A program made the translations under genes and the position numbers. A stretch of DNA of 64,000 nt, taken from the NCBI RefSeq assembly GCF_008107725.1, contig NZ_VIRN01000064.1:1426001-1490000 (forward strand), read 5' to 3'. Of this stretch, positions 8,130 to 18,000 are shown in pieces. Under the pieces are notes generated by a model that saw only the letters and a program-made list of their open reading frames with translations, made no database searches and had not been told where the DNA came from. Source of the stretch: Marinobacter sp. BW6. GTDB lineage: Bacteria > Pseudomonadota > Gammaproteobacteria > Pseudomonadales > Oleiphilaceae. Every line of letters starts with the position of its first letter. The stretch's first letter is position 1.

Positions 8130-8239
8130 GCGCTCGGGCCGTTGGCCCCTCCCGGGACTGTGAGCAGCAGGGATGCTGCGATCAAGCGTACAGGGACGTA
8201 TTCACAGCGTGTCCCGGGAGGGGCCAACGGCCCGAGCGC
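8130..8239 (+). repeat. Variable-arm hairpin element with divergent core, copy 5
   Basis: Arms 8130-8158 and 8211-8239 are 29-bp perfect inverted repeats, very GC-rich. The core 8159-8210 is 52 nt and starts TGT and ends GCGT like the other copies. Its two hairpins have different stems: GCAGCA/TGCTGC with loop GGGA, and TAC/GTA around AGGGAC. TGTGA at the core start also pairs with TCACA near its end. The CANGGAYG loop motif and the spacing are kept while the stem bases differ, which looks like covariation. The GGA strand is antisense to atu transcription. Confidence 0.88.
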
Positions 8240-8254
8240 GTGCTCCATGGTTTA

Positions 8255-10048
8255 TTAGTCGATGATTTTTGAAGGAACAGGCACCGGAAACTCCAGTAGC
8301 TGCTGCGCAAACGCCTTCCCCTGGGGATCAATCCGCAGGCTGGCAACGCCGCCGCCGCCAAGACTGTGCTCCAGCAGGAAATTGATGGCGTGCAACCCGG
8401 GCATGGCCCAGCGGGTCACCCGGCCGGTTTCCGGGTTCAGGGTATGGGCCATCCAGTCCGCAATGGCCGCTTCCGTCAATGCTGTTTCGATAAACGGAAG
8501 ATACTCCGGCTTGCGGGCAATCACGCCAATGTTGGTATGGTCGCCCTTGTCGCCACTCCGGGCCCAGGCAAGTTTCACCAGAGGCACAGTGGTATCCGTG
8601 GCGCCTGTCTCGTGTGTGAACGATTGGGGCTGGAGGTCGCTGTCGTCGAAACCACCGCTGGTCTCAACCTCAACGGCTTGCCGATCGCTCCCCAGATCCA
8701 CGGATACCTCGACTTCTGTTTTCGGCACCAGGCAGGAATACAACCGTATTTTCGGCCACACCGTGGGCCGTCCCCCGACAATTCCGGTAATCCCCGGCGC
8801 CATGCCGGTTGCTGCCTGGGCAATTTCCCGGGAAAACAGCACCAGGGCCTCTTTCTTGGAATGGGCCGTGCTGATTTTGACTACCACTTCCCGGCAGTCG
8901 TCGCCACGACCGTGGGCGCCATAGGTGGTTTCGGTGCCCAGAAGCTCGATGCTTGTCTCGCTGTAATCGGGCAGGCCACGTTCACTGAACATGCGTGAGG
9001 TCTTGGCCAGAATGGCCTGGGCCACGGTCTGCGCCTTGGCCTTGGCATTCATGCCGGCCAGAAGAAAGGTGACTGTGCACTTGAAGCCATCCGGCCAGGT
9101 GCCGGACACCTTGTAGCTGTCCGTGGGAGGAAGTCCCCGGGCGCCCCGAACCTGAACCTGGTCGTTCCCGGTTTCGTCCAGTTCCACCCCCGTGAAATCG
9201 CAGGTAACATCCGGCAGCAGATAGGCTCTGGGATCGCCAATCTCGTAAACCAGCTGTTCGGCCACAGTGCCCCGGCTGACGAGGCCGCCGGTATGGTCAG
9301 GCTTGGTGATAAAAAAGCTGCCGTCGGCACTCACTTCGGCAATCGGGAAGCCCATGTTGGCGTAGCCACCGGCAACCTCTTCCCAGTCGGTAAAATTACC
9401 GCCGGTGGACTGCGCCCCGCACTCAAGGAGGTGCCCGGCCAGGCTGCCCTGGGCCAGCTTGTCATAGTCTTCCCAGCCCCACCCGAATTCGTGCACCAGC
9501 GGCGCCAGAACCAATGCGCTGTCGGCGACCCGTCCGGTAATAACAATGTCGGCGCCCTGTTCCAGGGCCGCAACAAGACCTGGTGCTCCCAGGTAGGCGT
9601 TCAGGCTGACCATCATTGGAGGCATCGGCTGGCCGGAACCCATCTCGTTGATACCCATATCGGTCAGCTTTTTCTTCTTCATCAGCAGGTCATCGCCCAG
9701 CACCAGAGCAATCTTCATGTCCACACCTGCCTTCTCGCAGAGTGCCTGCAGGGCGTCGCGGCAGGCGACCGGATTTACGCCGCCGGCGTTGGCCAGAACG
9801 CGGATACCTTTTTCCTTGATCTCTGAAAGCAAGGGGCCCATGACAGTCTGGACGAAATCCCGCGCATACCCCTGGGTCGGATCCTTCATTTTCTGGCCCG
9901 CCATGATGGACATGGTGATTTCTGCCAGATAGTCGGCCACCAGATAGTCGATGCTGCCTTGACGAACCAGTTGCGCGGCGGCGGTTTCCGTATCGCCCCA
10001 GAAAGCGGCGGAGCATCCGATGCGAACAGTTTTGGAGGATTCAGCCAT
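8255..10048 (-). CDS. atuA: AtuA, acyclic terpene utilization protein
   Basis: A 597-residue protein of the AtuA/DUF1446 family. The N-terminal two thirds carry conserved stretches such as [43 protein letters not shown] and [14 protein letters not shown]-terminal domain with [20 protein letters not shown] follows. It is required for growth on citronellol in Pseudomonas, but its biochemical step is unknown. It is the first gene of the cluster, divergent from atuR across 155 bp containing a palindromic operator. The ATG follows CAGGAAC closely. Confidence 0.9.
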   Translation of the reverse strand: MAESSKTVRIGCSAAFWGDTETAAAQLVRQGSIDYLVADYLAEITMSIMAGQKMKDPTQGYARDFVQTVMGPLLSEIKEKGIRVLANAGGVNPVACRDALQALCEKAGVDMKIALVLGDDLLMKKKKLTDMGINEMGSGQPMPPMMVSLNAYLGAPGLVAALEQGADIVITGRVADSALVLAPLVHEFGWGWEDYDKLAQGSLAGHLLECGAQSTGGNFTDWEEVAGGYANMGFPIAEVSADGSFFITKPDHTGGLVSRGTVAEQLVYEIGDPRAYLLPDVTCDFTGVELDETGNDQVQVRGARGLPPTDSYKVSGTWPDGFKCTVTFLLAGMNAKAKAQTVAQAILAKTSRMFSERGLPDYSETSIELLGTETTYGAHGRGDDCREVVVKISTAHSKKEALVLFSREIAQAATGMAPGITGIVGGRPTVWPKIRLYSCLVPKTEVEVSVDLGSDRQAVEVETSGGFDDSDLQPQSFTHETGATDTTVPLVKLAWARSGDKGDHTNIGVIARKPEYLPFIETALTEAAIADWMAHTLNPETGRVTRWAMPGLHAINFLLEHSLGGGGVASLRIDPQGKAFAQQLLEFPVPVPSKIID

Positions 10049-10125
10049 GTTCCTGTGCCCTGTTTATGGTTGCCGATTCGATGCCTGTGGTAATCGCGGT
10101 TTTGTCTCACGATGAAGCTGACAAT

Positions 10126-10147
10126 ACCAAGCAAGCGCTTGGTTTGT
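10126..10147. promoter_or_regulatory. Putative AtuR operator
   Basis: Between the divergent atuA and atuR starts lies CCAAGC-AAGC-GCTTGG (10127-10142), a perfect 6-bp inverted repeat. Nested in it is the 10-bp palindrome CAAGCGCTTG (10132-10141). TetR-family repressors of acyl-CoA metabolism commonly bind this ACCAAGCG-type palindrome, and Pseudomonas AtuR is known to bind inverted repeats in the atuR-atuA interval. The promoters of both genes must lie in 10049-10203, but I cannot place -35/-10 boxes with confidence. Confidence 0.7.
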
Positions 10148-10203
10148 AAACAGGCAAGTTTAAGGTAGAATTAAAGGCCTCTTATGCCAACCGGATAGCC
10201 TTA

Positions 10204-10815
10204 GTGAGCCAGAACCAGATCCTCCAGTCCCTGATCGCTGAAAACCTTGTGTCAGACCCCAGTGGTGCCCGCGGCCGCCTGCTCACTGAGGCCGCCCGGC
10301 TGTTCCGGGAAAAAGGCTACGAGCGCACCACGGTTCGTGATCTGGCGGCTGCTGTGGGTATTCAGTCCGGTAGCCTGTTCCACCATTTCCGGACCAAGGA
10401 AGAGATTCTGAAAGCGGTGATGGTCGAAACTATCCGGCTGAACACTGCTCTTATGCAGGCGGCTTTGGAGGCTGCCGATACCAACAGGCAGAAACTGCGA
10501 GGCCTGGTCCGTGCGGAGCTTGAGTCGATCAATGGCCAGACTGGTGAGGCCATGGCGGTCCTGGTATTTGAATGGCGGAGTCTGTCGGCACCGTCCCAGG
10601 GCGAAGTGCTGGAGCTTCGGGACATCTACGAGAAGCTGTGGCTGGATGTGCTGGAGTCCTTGAAACGCGAGGGCGCTCTGGAAGCGGATCCTTTCGTTGT
10701 TCGACGGATGTTGACCGGTGCCCTCAGCTGGACCGTAACCTGGTACAAACCGGAGCGGGGAGGTCTGACACTGGATGGCCTGACCGATCAGGTAATGGCG
10801 ATGATGGCTCTGTAA
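10204..10815 (+). CDS. atuR: AtuR, TetR-family repressor of the atu cluster
   Basis: A 203-residue TetR-family regulator. The helix-turn-helix region TTVRDLAAAVGIQSGSLF lies at about residues 41-58 and is followed by the typical HHFRTKEEIL. The C-terminal domain would bind a pathway ligand, probably an acyl-CoA intermediate. The start is GTG at 10204. A weak GGATAG lies upstream and no in-frame ATG precedes it. Its divergent position relative to atuA, with an operator between, matches the Pseudomonas arrangement. Confidence 0.85.
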   Translation: MSQNQILQSLIAENLVSDPSGARGRLLTEAARLFREKGYERTTVRDLAAAVGIQSGSLFHHFRTKEEILKAVMVETIRLNTALMQAALEAADTNRQKLRGLVRAELESINGQTGEAMAVLVFEWRSLSAPSQGEVLELRDIYEKLWLDVLESLKREGALEADPFVVRRMLTGALSWTVTWYKPERGGLTLDGLTDQVMAMMAL

Positions 10816-11019
10816 GCGGAAGGGCATTCCCAAAAGTCATTGTTTTAAATCAAGAAAACCATGAGAAGCCCTTTTCTCTCCGGGCCATTGGCCCGATCGG
10901 CATAACGAAATCGGCATTCGAGCCATTTTTGTAGGACAGTTTTCACCGCATTCTTGCACCCGTTGATAAAAACCGAGTTCAGATCGGGCAAACAAAAACA
11001 ACGTGATGCAGGGTGAAAT

Positions 11020-12084
11020 ATGATCTCCTCTCTGGCAAGGCTCAGACCGCACCTCTTTGCGGCTCGCTTCAAGGTTCTCTCGCTGGTGGCGGTTGCGGTA
11101 CTCGCAGGCTGCTCGGCAAATCCCATCTACACCACCACCGGCGTTGTACTCTCCAATTATTCGGAGGGCGAAGCCACGCCCTACGTATTGCAAATGTCCG
11201 ATGCGCAGATGGCCTGTGCGCTGGGTGAGGGCGTGGATCCGCTGCTTTATTCCTTCTCGCGGGTTACCGATGCGCCTGACACTACCGGCTCCTTACTGAT
11301 GCTTCTGGCAGGCAACTGTGCAGAGTACGAGGCCTGGGAAGCTGAGCTTGCCTACCTCAGAGCGGATTATGAAGGAGACGTTGAAGCGGCCAAAGACGCC
11401 AGGGAAGTTGCGAAGCGGTTGAATGCGCTGACCGCGAAACGCCGGTATGCGTCTTTTCAGCGAGCGATGGCCGCCTATGAGTTCGATCCCGGCGCTGACC
11501 CTCTTGAATGTCCCTTCCTGTTCACCGAGCAGGATGAAATAACCTTCCTGCTCGGCTTGCTGACTGGCATGCAGGCCATCGTGAACGATGCCAATTCCGG
11601 CGCCATGGCCGGAGTGCCCAGAAATATTGCCCCTCAGGCCGAGCGTGCCGCCACCTGTCTGGATAACGAAAAGTGGGGCGGTATGCCAAATGCCATCCGA
11701 GCCCTGGTCTGGCTGTTGTTGCCGGATACCCGTCCGGCGCTGGCGCCGGATCCCTGGCAGGTGCTGGAGCACAGCCGGGAGCTGGGCGTTGAAAAAGGCA
11801 TGCGGGTTCCACACGCGCTCCAGGCTGTCGCCGCCGAAACCTTTGGCCGACCGGAAAAGCTTGCTGAAGCCATCGCCAGTTTCGCCGAGGCCGATGCAAC
11901 GATTGAGGTCTGGGATGATTACCGCCTGGTGGATGAGGTCGCAGCCGGAGTCGTTCGCTTCTCTTCCGACAAGCACTGGACTGCCAACTACGGCTATCGG
12001 ACGCCGCAATCCTTCTTCGGCAAGATGAGCCCGAAGCGGCAAACCGAAAATGTTGAAACCATGAATCTGGACGACCTGCTTTAA
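11020..12084 (+). CDS. TatT-like lipoprotein of a TRAP-type transporter
   Basis: A 354-residue probable outer-membrane lipoprotein. The signal ends in the lipobox LAGC with the lipidated Cys at residue 31 and Ser at +2. The rest is mostly alpha-helical by eye, with no enzyme motif. It precedes a periplasmic binding protein (58 bp gap) and a TRAP-type permease. That order recalls the TatT-TatP-TatQM operon of Treponema pallidum, where TatT is a TPR-like lipoprotein that associates with the binding protein. The family call is therefore partly from context. AGGGTGA sits before the ATG. Confidence 0.6.
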   Translation: MISSLARLRPHLFAARFKVLSLVAVAVLAGCSANPIYTTTGVVLSNYSEGEATPYVLQMSDAQMACALGEGVDPLLYSFSRVTDAPDTTGSLLMLLAGNCAEYEAWEAELAYLRADYEGDVEAAKDAREVAKRLNALTAKRRYASFQRAMAAYEFDPGADPLECPFLFTEQDEITFLLGLLTGMQAIVNDANSGAMAGVPRNIAPQAERAATCLDNEKWGGMPNAIRALVWLLLPDTRPALAPDPWQVLEHSRELGVEKGMRVPHALQAVAAETFGRPEKLAEAIASFAEADATIEVWDDYRLVDEVAAGVVRFSSDKHWTANYGYRTPQSFFGKMSPKRQTENVETMNLDDLL

Positions 12085-12091
12085 AGCAGGT
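12074..12091. repeat. 18-bp perfect palindrome over the stop codon
   Basis: ACCTGCTTTAAAGCAGGT is a perfect 18-bp palindrome covering the last codons and TAA of the TatT-like gene, 51 bp before the next start. There is no T-run, so it is not a classical terminator. It could be an mRNA processing or stabilising hairpin or a chance feature of the C-terminal codons. Confidence 0.6.
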
Positions 12092-12142
12092 TGCCGACAT
12101 CCTCTGAAAACTGACAAACACAAGAATGACCCGGAGGTCGTT

Positions 12143-13153
12143 ATGATCCGCAAATCCCTGACTGCCATGGCCCTCGTAGCCGCCGCCCCCTTTGCATCAG
12201 CGCAGTCTGTATCCATGTGTGTGTTCGATGTCATCGGTGCGAACGGAGACTTCTACAATTTCGTCAAAGACTATGCTCTGGAAATGAAAGGTCACGGCGT
12301 GGATTTCCAGCTGAAACCTTACACCGACGAGGGCGTGGCGATTGGTGATTTTAACGCCGGGCAATGCGATGCGGTTGCCGCCACGGATATCCGGATTCGT
12401 CCATTCAACAAGTTCACGGGCAGCATCAGCGCCGTGGGAGCGCTGCCCACCTACGACAACCTGAAAACCCTGTTGGCGACGCTGGCACAGCCGAAAGCAG
12501 CGCCATTGATGAAGGATAACGGGTACGAAGTGCTCGGGATCATTCCGGTGGGTGCCGGCTATCTGTTTGTAAATGACCGCAGTATTGATACCGCCGGTGA
12601 GTTGGCGGGCAAGCGGATGGCGACCCTCGACTATCAGAAAGACGCGATCCACATGGTGAACTTCGTCAAGGCCACGGTGGTGCCGTCCGACATCACCAAT
12701 TTCGCCGGCAAGTTCAACAACGGTTCGGTGGATACTGCCTATGCGCCAGCCTTTGCTTACGAAGCTCTGGAACTCTACAAGGGCATCGGTGAGAACGGTG
12801 GTGTGGTGGACTATCCGCTGGCACAGCTAACACTTCAGATTGTCGCCCGTGATGACGTCCTGGATGACGATACCGGCCAGAAAGCCCGGGAAGTCGCCTG
12901 GAATATGTTCCCGCAAGCCATGGGGCTGATTGAAGGTCAGGAAGCGGCCATTCCCGAAGAAAAATGGGTACGCATTCCTGAGAAAGACATCCGTGGCTAC
13001 CAGGAAATGTTCCGGGAGAACCGCATCGAGATGCGCGATGGCCTGAACGGCGCGCCGGATGTGTATCACCCGAAGATGATGGGGCTGCTCAGCAAGATCC
13101 GCTGTGCAAGTAACCCCGCTGCTGCCGAGTGTACTGCGGCCAACCGCGAATAA
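12143..13153 (+). CDS. Periplasmic solute-binding protein (TRAP-associated)
   Basis: A 336-residue secreted protein with a signal peptide ending near AAPFASA (about residue 20). The mature part resembles DctP-like binding proteins: an early beta strand MCVFDVIGANGDF, then GQCDAVAATDIRIRP, KRMATLDYQ and NGSVDTAYAPAFAYEALELY. A strong GGAGGT lies before the ATG. It sits between a TatT-like lipoprotein and the permease, so it probably delivers the substrate of this transporter. The substrate is unknown. Confidence 0.72.
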   Translation: MIRKSLTAMALVAAAPFASAQSVSMCVFDVIGANGDFYNFVKDYALEMKGHGVDFQLKPYTDEGVAIGDFNAGQCDAVAATDIRIRPFNKFTGSISAVGALPTYDNLKTLLATLAQPKAAPLMKDNGYEVLGIIPVGAGYLFVNDRSIDTAGELAGKRMATLDYQKDAIHMVNFVKATVVPSDITNFAGKFNNGSVDTAYAPAFAYEALELYKGIGENGGVVDYPLAQLTLQIVARDDVLDDDTGQKAREVAWNMFPQAMGLIEGQEAAIPEEKWVRIPEKDIRGYQEMFRENRIEMRDGLNGAPDVYHPKMMGLLSKIRCASNPAAAECTAANRE

Positions 13154-13168
13154 CAGGGCGGAACCCTC

Positions 13169-15220
13169 ATGAACTGGCGAGCAATCACCGCTCCGGCTGC
13201 AAGGACTCTCTACCCCGTACATCGGATGTATGGGGCCGTTCTGCTGCTCTTGCTGATGTTTACATTGCTATTGGGGATGGGCAATTCGCTGCATTCCCGA
13301 CTGCTTTGGGTCGGCGAACAAACGTGGCCAAACTACTATTTGCTGAATCCGGATGCCGCGGAGCCGTCGTGTCAGCTGGAGATGGATATTGATTCCGAGG
13401 TGGCCCGGCGGGTAGCCAATTACAAGCCGGATCCGGATGACCTGTTCAGTTCACCGCCTAATCCGGAAGCCATTCGCAAATCCCTCCAGAGCAATCTGGA
13501 ACTCTGCCAGCAGCAATACGATGTCTATGAGCAGAACCTTGCCCACGCCACGCCAGCTCTCGGGGCCTTCAAGACCGTAGAGCAGGGTCTTGCGAATTTC
13601 CTGCTCGAGAACATTGGGCTTACCAAGTACCTGTTCATCGCGATGTTTGCGATGGCTGCGGCGATCGCTGCACTGGATACCGACCATATTGCACTTCGCC
13701 TGCCTCGAAACCGTGCCGAATGGCGGTTGAGCCAGGGTGTGCAGTTTGTGGTTAATGGCCTGATGCTGCTGTCGCTGAACGCCTATCTTGGGAAACTGGC
13801 CACGTCGCCGGGTTCGGAAGACACCATGAGTCTGCAGTATGCCTGGGGTGGGGTCTTCGGCCTGTTCATGGTGATTAATGCCGTCCGGTTCCTGAATGTT
13901 CCGGAACGGATTCGCCCCGGCGGTCTTTCCGCATCTTCTGGCCTGGTGATTCCGCTGTATTGCGCCATGGGCCTGATCGCCATGAGCTACTTCTTCCTGG
14001 TAGACGGTTACGCCTCGGGGCTGGCTATCTATTTCGGAATGATGTCCAACCTGTCGTCCATGTTCATCAACATCGGCCTGTATGTGTTGGTGGGTATGAT
14101 GCTGAAGCAGACCCGGATTCCTGAGCTTCTGCTGAATCTCATTAAACCTTTCAATCTGCCAGCGCCGATGTTGGCTTCGGTGATCATCTTCGCAACCGCG
14201 TTTCCAACCGCGTTTACCGGCGCATCCGGTATTTTCATCCTGGCCGTAGGCGGTGTTGTCTATGATGAGCTGCGCCGCGCTGGTGCTGGGCGCCAGCTTT
14301 CCCTGGCAACGACTGCCATGTCGGGAAGCCTCGGGGTGGTCCTAAACCCATGCCTGCTTATTGTTGTCGTGGCGGCTCTTAATAAAGAAGTCACGACCAC
14401 AGAGATGTACAGCTGGGGCTTCTGGGTATTCATTATGTCGGCAACGCTGTTTTCTCTGATTGTCTGCAAGACCCAGGGAAATTGGAAGCCCCGTCCGGCG
14501 CCGGGCGCATTCCGCGCTGCGCTCCTGGAAAGCCGAGCCCTGCTGCCTTATGTGGCGGTGGCGGCTCTGGTTATCCTGTCCATCTGGGTTGTTCTCGGCT
14601 TGAAGTTCAATGAGTACAGCGCCCCGTTGATCCTGCCACTGGTCATGCTGGCGCTGCTGCTGCTGGATTCCGGCCGGAGCAGTGAGGAGCAGGGCCAGAC
14701 CCGCTCTCAGGCATTCTGGAGCCGAAGCTCCGCCGCTGCCAGCGATTCGGCAGTGCATATCGGAGCTCTGCTTGCGCTTATCGGGTTTTCGATCTGTCTT
14801 GGGGGAATCCTGGAGCGCTCCGATATCGTTCATGCACTCTTCCCGGAGGACCTTACCAGTCCCTGGATCGCCATGTTGGTGATTGTGGTCATGCTCACGG
14901 TAATTGGCATGGTTATGGACCCGTTCGGCGCGGTAATCCTGGTGTCGGCCACCATTGCTCAGCCAGCGATCCAGTTGGGTATTGATCCGCTGCATTTCTG
15001 GATTGTCTGCCTGGTGGCGTTCGAGCTTGGCTATCTGAGCCCGCCAGTGGCATTGAACCACCTCCTTACTCGTCAGGTTGTGGGCGAGACGGAAGTGCTG
15101 GCGGCAGAGCGCACCGGTTCGTTCTGGCATCGCTATGAACGCCTGCTGCTGCCTCTGGCCGTTATGGGCCCGACATTGGTGTTTGTTGCCTTTGTGCCGA
15201 TGCTGTTCTACGCGTTGTAA
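13169..15220 (+). CDS. TRAP transporter large permease with periplasmic N-terminal insertion
   Basis: A 683-residue polytopic inner-membrane protein. After TM1 (about residues 20-38) comes a ~110-residue soluble loop with two cysteines (C68 and C113), then a small-permease-like helix group. The C-terminal part is DctM-like, with motifs such as FATAFPTAFTGASGIF, GSLGVVLNPCLLIVVV and GYLSPPVALNHLL. It is therefore probably a fusion of the Q and M subunits. It follows the binding protein by 15 bp with GGCGGAA before the ATG and ends at a clear terminator, so the three genes form one unit. Confidence 0.75.
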   Translation: MNWRAITAPAARTLYPVHRMYGAVLLLLLMFTLLLGMGNSLHSRLLWVGEQTWPNYYLLNPDAAEPSCQLEMDIDSEVARRVANYKPDPDDLFSSPPNPEAIRKSLQSNLELCQQQYDVYEQNLAHATPALGAFKTVEQGLANFLLENIGLTKYLFIAMFAMAAAIAALDTDHIALRLPRNRAEWRLSQGVQFVVNGLMLLSLNAYLGKLATSPGSEDTMSLQYAWGGVFGLFMVINAVRFLNVPERIRPGGLSASSGLVIPLYCAMGLIAMSYFFLVDGYASGLAIYFGMMSNLSSMFINIGLYVLVGMMLKQTRIPELLLNLIKPFNLPAPMLASVIIFATAFPTAFTGASGIFILAVGGVVYDELRRAGAGRQLSLATTAMSGSLGVVLNPCLLIVVVAALNKEVTTTEMYSWGFWVFIMSATLFSLIVCKTQGNWKPRPAPGAFRAALLESRALLPYVAVAALVILSIWVVLGLKFNEYSAPLILPLVMLALLLLDSGRSSEEQGQTRSQAFWSRSSAAASDSAVHIGALLALIGFSICLGGILERSDIVHALFPEDLTSPWIAMLVIVVMLTVIGMVMDPFGAVILVSATIAQPAIQLGIDPLHFWIVCLVAFELGYLSPPVALNHLLTRQVVGETEVLAAERTGSFWHRYERLLLPLAVMGPTLVFVAFVPMLFYAL

Positions 15221-15241
15221 TGTTGAAATGAGATAAATAAC

Positions 15242-15272
15242 GCCGTCTGGGGGAAGCTTCAGGCGGCTTTTT
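15242..15272 (+). terminator. Rho-independent terminator after the TRAP unit
   Basis: GCCGTCTG (15242-15249) pairs with CAGGCGGC (15260-15267), allowing one G-T pair, across a 10-nt loop, and is followed by TTTTT. It is placed 22 bp after the permease stop. Confidence 0.8.
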
Positions 15273-15370
15273 GCATCTGGAATACAAGAGAAAACGTAGT
15301 TTGAACGAAACCGAACACCTGTGAGACACGTGTTTGGTATACCCTAGGAAACAAAGACGACCTGCATCCA

Positions 15371-18000
15371 GTGGCCTGGCCTATGAATTCGTTTGTCCCC
15401 TCACATTTGGTCCCGATTTTCTTCCTTCTTCTCCTTGCGGGTTGCGGTGGAGGCAGCAGTGGCGACGGCCTGGACTCGCAGGAGCCTGGGTTGAGTGGCA
15501 CGATTACAATTGAAAGTGGAACGCGAGTTGATTCGGATACGGCAGACGACAGCCGGCTTAACGAAGCGATTTCCAACAATTCATCCAGCACTGCTCAATT
15601 AGTGCCGTCAACAGGTATTCTGGGTGGCTATCTGAGTAATACCTCTGGCCGCTATCCGGATTCTGACGAATTCGTATTTGAGTATGTAGTCGATGGACAG
15701 GATACATTTCGCGCCGATCTCGCAGCGGGGAGCACCATTGCCGTTCAGGTTTTCCGGGACTCGGACTTCCCGGCCCCCACGATTACGCTGTCGGTTGCCC
15801 AGGGCGGGGCACTCGTAGACTCAGCGTCCGGGACAGGCAGTACGCCCTTAATGGTCAGCGCGCCCGATGAGGGGCCCGCAGAGATAAGTGTTGGCACCGC
15901 CAGTGGCGGACCATTCCGATACGTGCTGTCTGTTTCGACAGCCGGCGTCAATAATTTCCAGGGTTCTCATTACAGCCAACCGGAGTTTGTGCCAGATGAG
16001 GCCATTGTGCTGATGTCGTCAGAGGGGCAGGGGAACGTGAATTCGCAGGGCCTGGCCCGAGCCTTGTCGGTCTCATCCGCGAAGTCACTTGGGCAGGGTG
16101 CCTGGTTGGTTAGGCGTAATCCTGTTGGCGCAGTCGCTTCGCAATCGTTCGGCTCTGTAGGTGGCCTGCGGGATGAGACGCTTCGTTGGATCGCCGAACT
16201 GAAGGCGGAGCCCGGCGTTGAGGTGGCAGAGCCAAATTATGTCTACCGGGCTCAGACGGACCGCGATCTTTCTTCTCTTCAGTGGAACCTGCCTCTGATC
16301 AGTCTGCCTCTCGCCTGGCAGGCTGCACCGGCCCGAGGTAGCTCTATCGGGGTCGCTGTGATGGATACCGGCCTGTTTACGTCTACCCCCCAAACCTATG
16401 GGAACTGGCACCTTGATTTGGATGCGAATGTTGTTCCGTTCAGTTCCGACAGAATCCTGGATTATGTTTCTGCCGACCTGGACATAGATCCGCAGTTCAA
16501 TGATCGGTTGGGCTATGACAATAATCCTGCCGACCCGGGCGACGGCAAACCTCAGAGCAGTAACTTCCACGGTACCCACGTTGCAGGCATTGTTGCGGCT
16601 CTGGCGAATGGCGAAGGCGTGAATGGGGTGGCTCCAGAGATCAGCCTGTGGCCAGTCAGGGTATTGGGCAGGGACGGAGCAGGAACGCTTGATGATCTCG
16701 TCGCGGCGATGAACTGGGCTGCCGACAATCCTGATATCGACGTTATAAACCTCAGTCTTGGAGGCGTTGGCCCGAGCACCGTTTTGGAAGCAGCCATAAA
16801 CCGGGCGGATGGAAATGGAAAGCTGGTTGTCGCTGCGGCAGGCAACCAGGGTACCGATGAGTTGACCTATCCGGCAGCCTTCGAGCGAGTAATTGGCGTT
16901 GGCGCAGTCGATGCAGGCAAGGTACGGGCCTCATATTCCAATTTTGGTGGTTCCGTGGATCTTGTTGCCCCGGGTGGGGATGCGACCAGAGACGCGAATC
17001 TGGATGGCAATGCCGACCTGGTCATCAGCACCTGGGGTGTTGACGACGGTGGCGAGTTCATCCGCTCTTATGCAGGACTGCAGGGCACTTCGATGGCTGC
17101 TCCGCACGTTGCCGGGGTTTATGCCTTGATGAAAGGTGCTAACGCTGAAGCTGTTACTCCCGGCCAATTTCGAGCGTGGCTGGCCAGCGGTAGGCTGACA
17201 GAGAGCGTTGGTAGCAGTACCGAATATGGAGCCGGTCTGATAAATGCGCTTAGGTCGGTTGACGCGGCCCTCGACGGATCAGTGAATACGATTGTCCTCT
17301 CCTCGCCCTCCGCAATCGAGTTTGATCTGGCGCGTTTCAGTAGCGATCTTGGCTTTACCGTTTATCCCGAAGGGGAGTCGGTCGTGGTTGATGGTGTAGC
17401 CTTCAATACCGATCTGATCACGCTTGAGCCGGCTCCTACGGTCGGAGATGCTCTGCCGGACTCGGTGGCAGTCTCAGTGGTAGAGGCAAATATCGTTGAA
17501 GGACAGAGTTATGCCACTACAATCGAAATCGATTACAGTGCCGGAGCCGATTCGGGAACCATTGAAGTCCCGGTTTCCATAGACCTCAGGGCATTGACTG
17601 ACGAGCGAGATGCGGGTCGTCATTACGTGTTGCTGGTAAGCCCTGATGTAAGCCGTGAAACCATAGAGCAGCGCGTGGTGACGGCGCGTGATGGAAGCTA
17701 CAGCTTCTCGTTCGATGACATAGAGCCCGGGGAGTATTTCCTGGTAGCGGGAACGGATACGGACAACAACGGTTTTATCTGCGAGAGCGGCGAGGCGTGT
17801 GCCGAGTACCCGGTGAACGGGTTGCCAGAGAAGATTGTCATCGGGGAAGAAAGGGTCACCGGCGTCACGCTCAGCACAAGCTTCCGGCGCCCGACCATCG
17901 CGTCCATGGGGCTGCCACGTCTCGGTTTCGAAGGCTATCGTCTGAAAAACCTTGGAAACACCGCCGCTGAACCAGTAAGAACCCTGGAGACCAATCGTTG

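Noticed and set aside
17998-18000. TTG start for the PrcB-domain gene
   Set aside because: The adjacent ATG at 18001 overlaps the protease stop in the common TGATG form.
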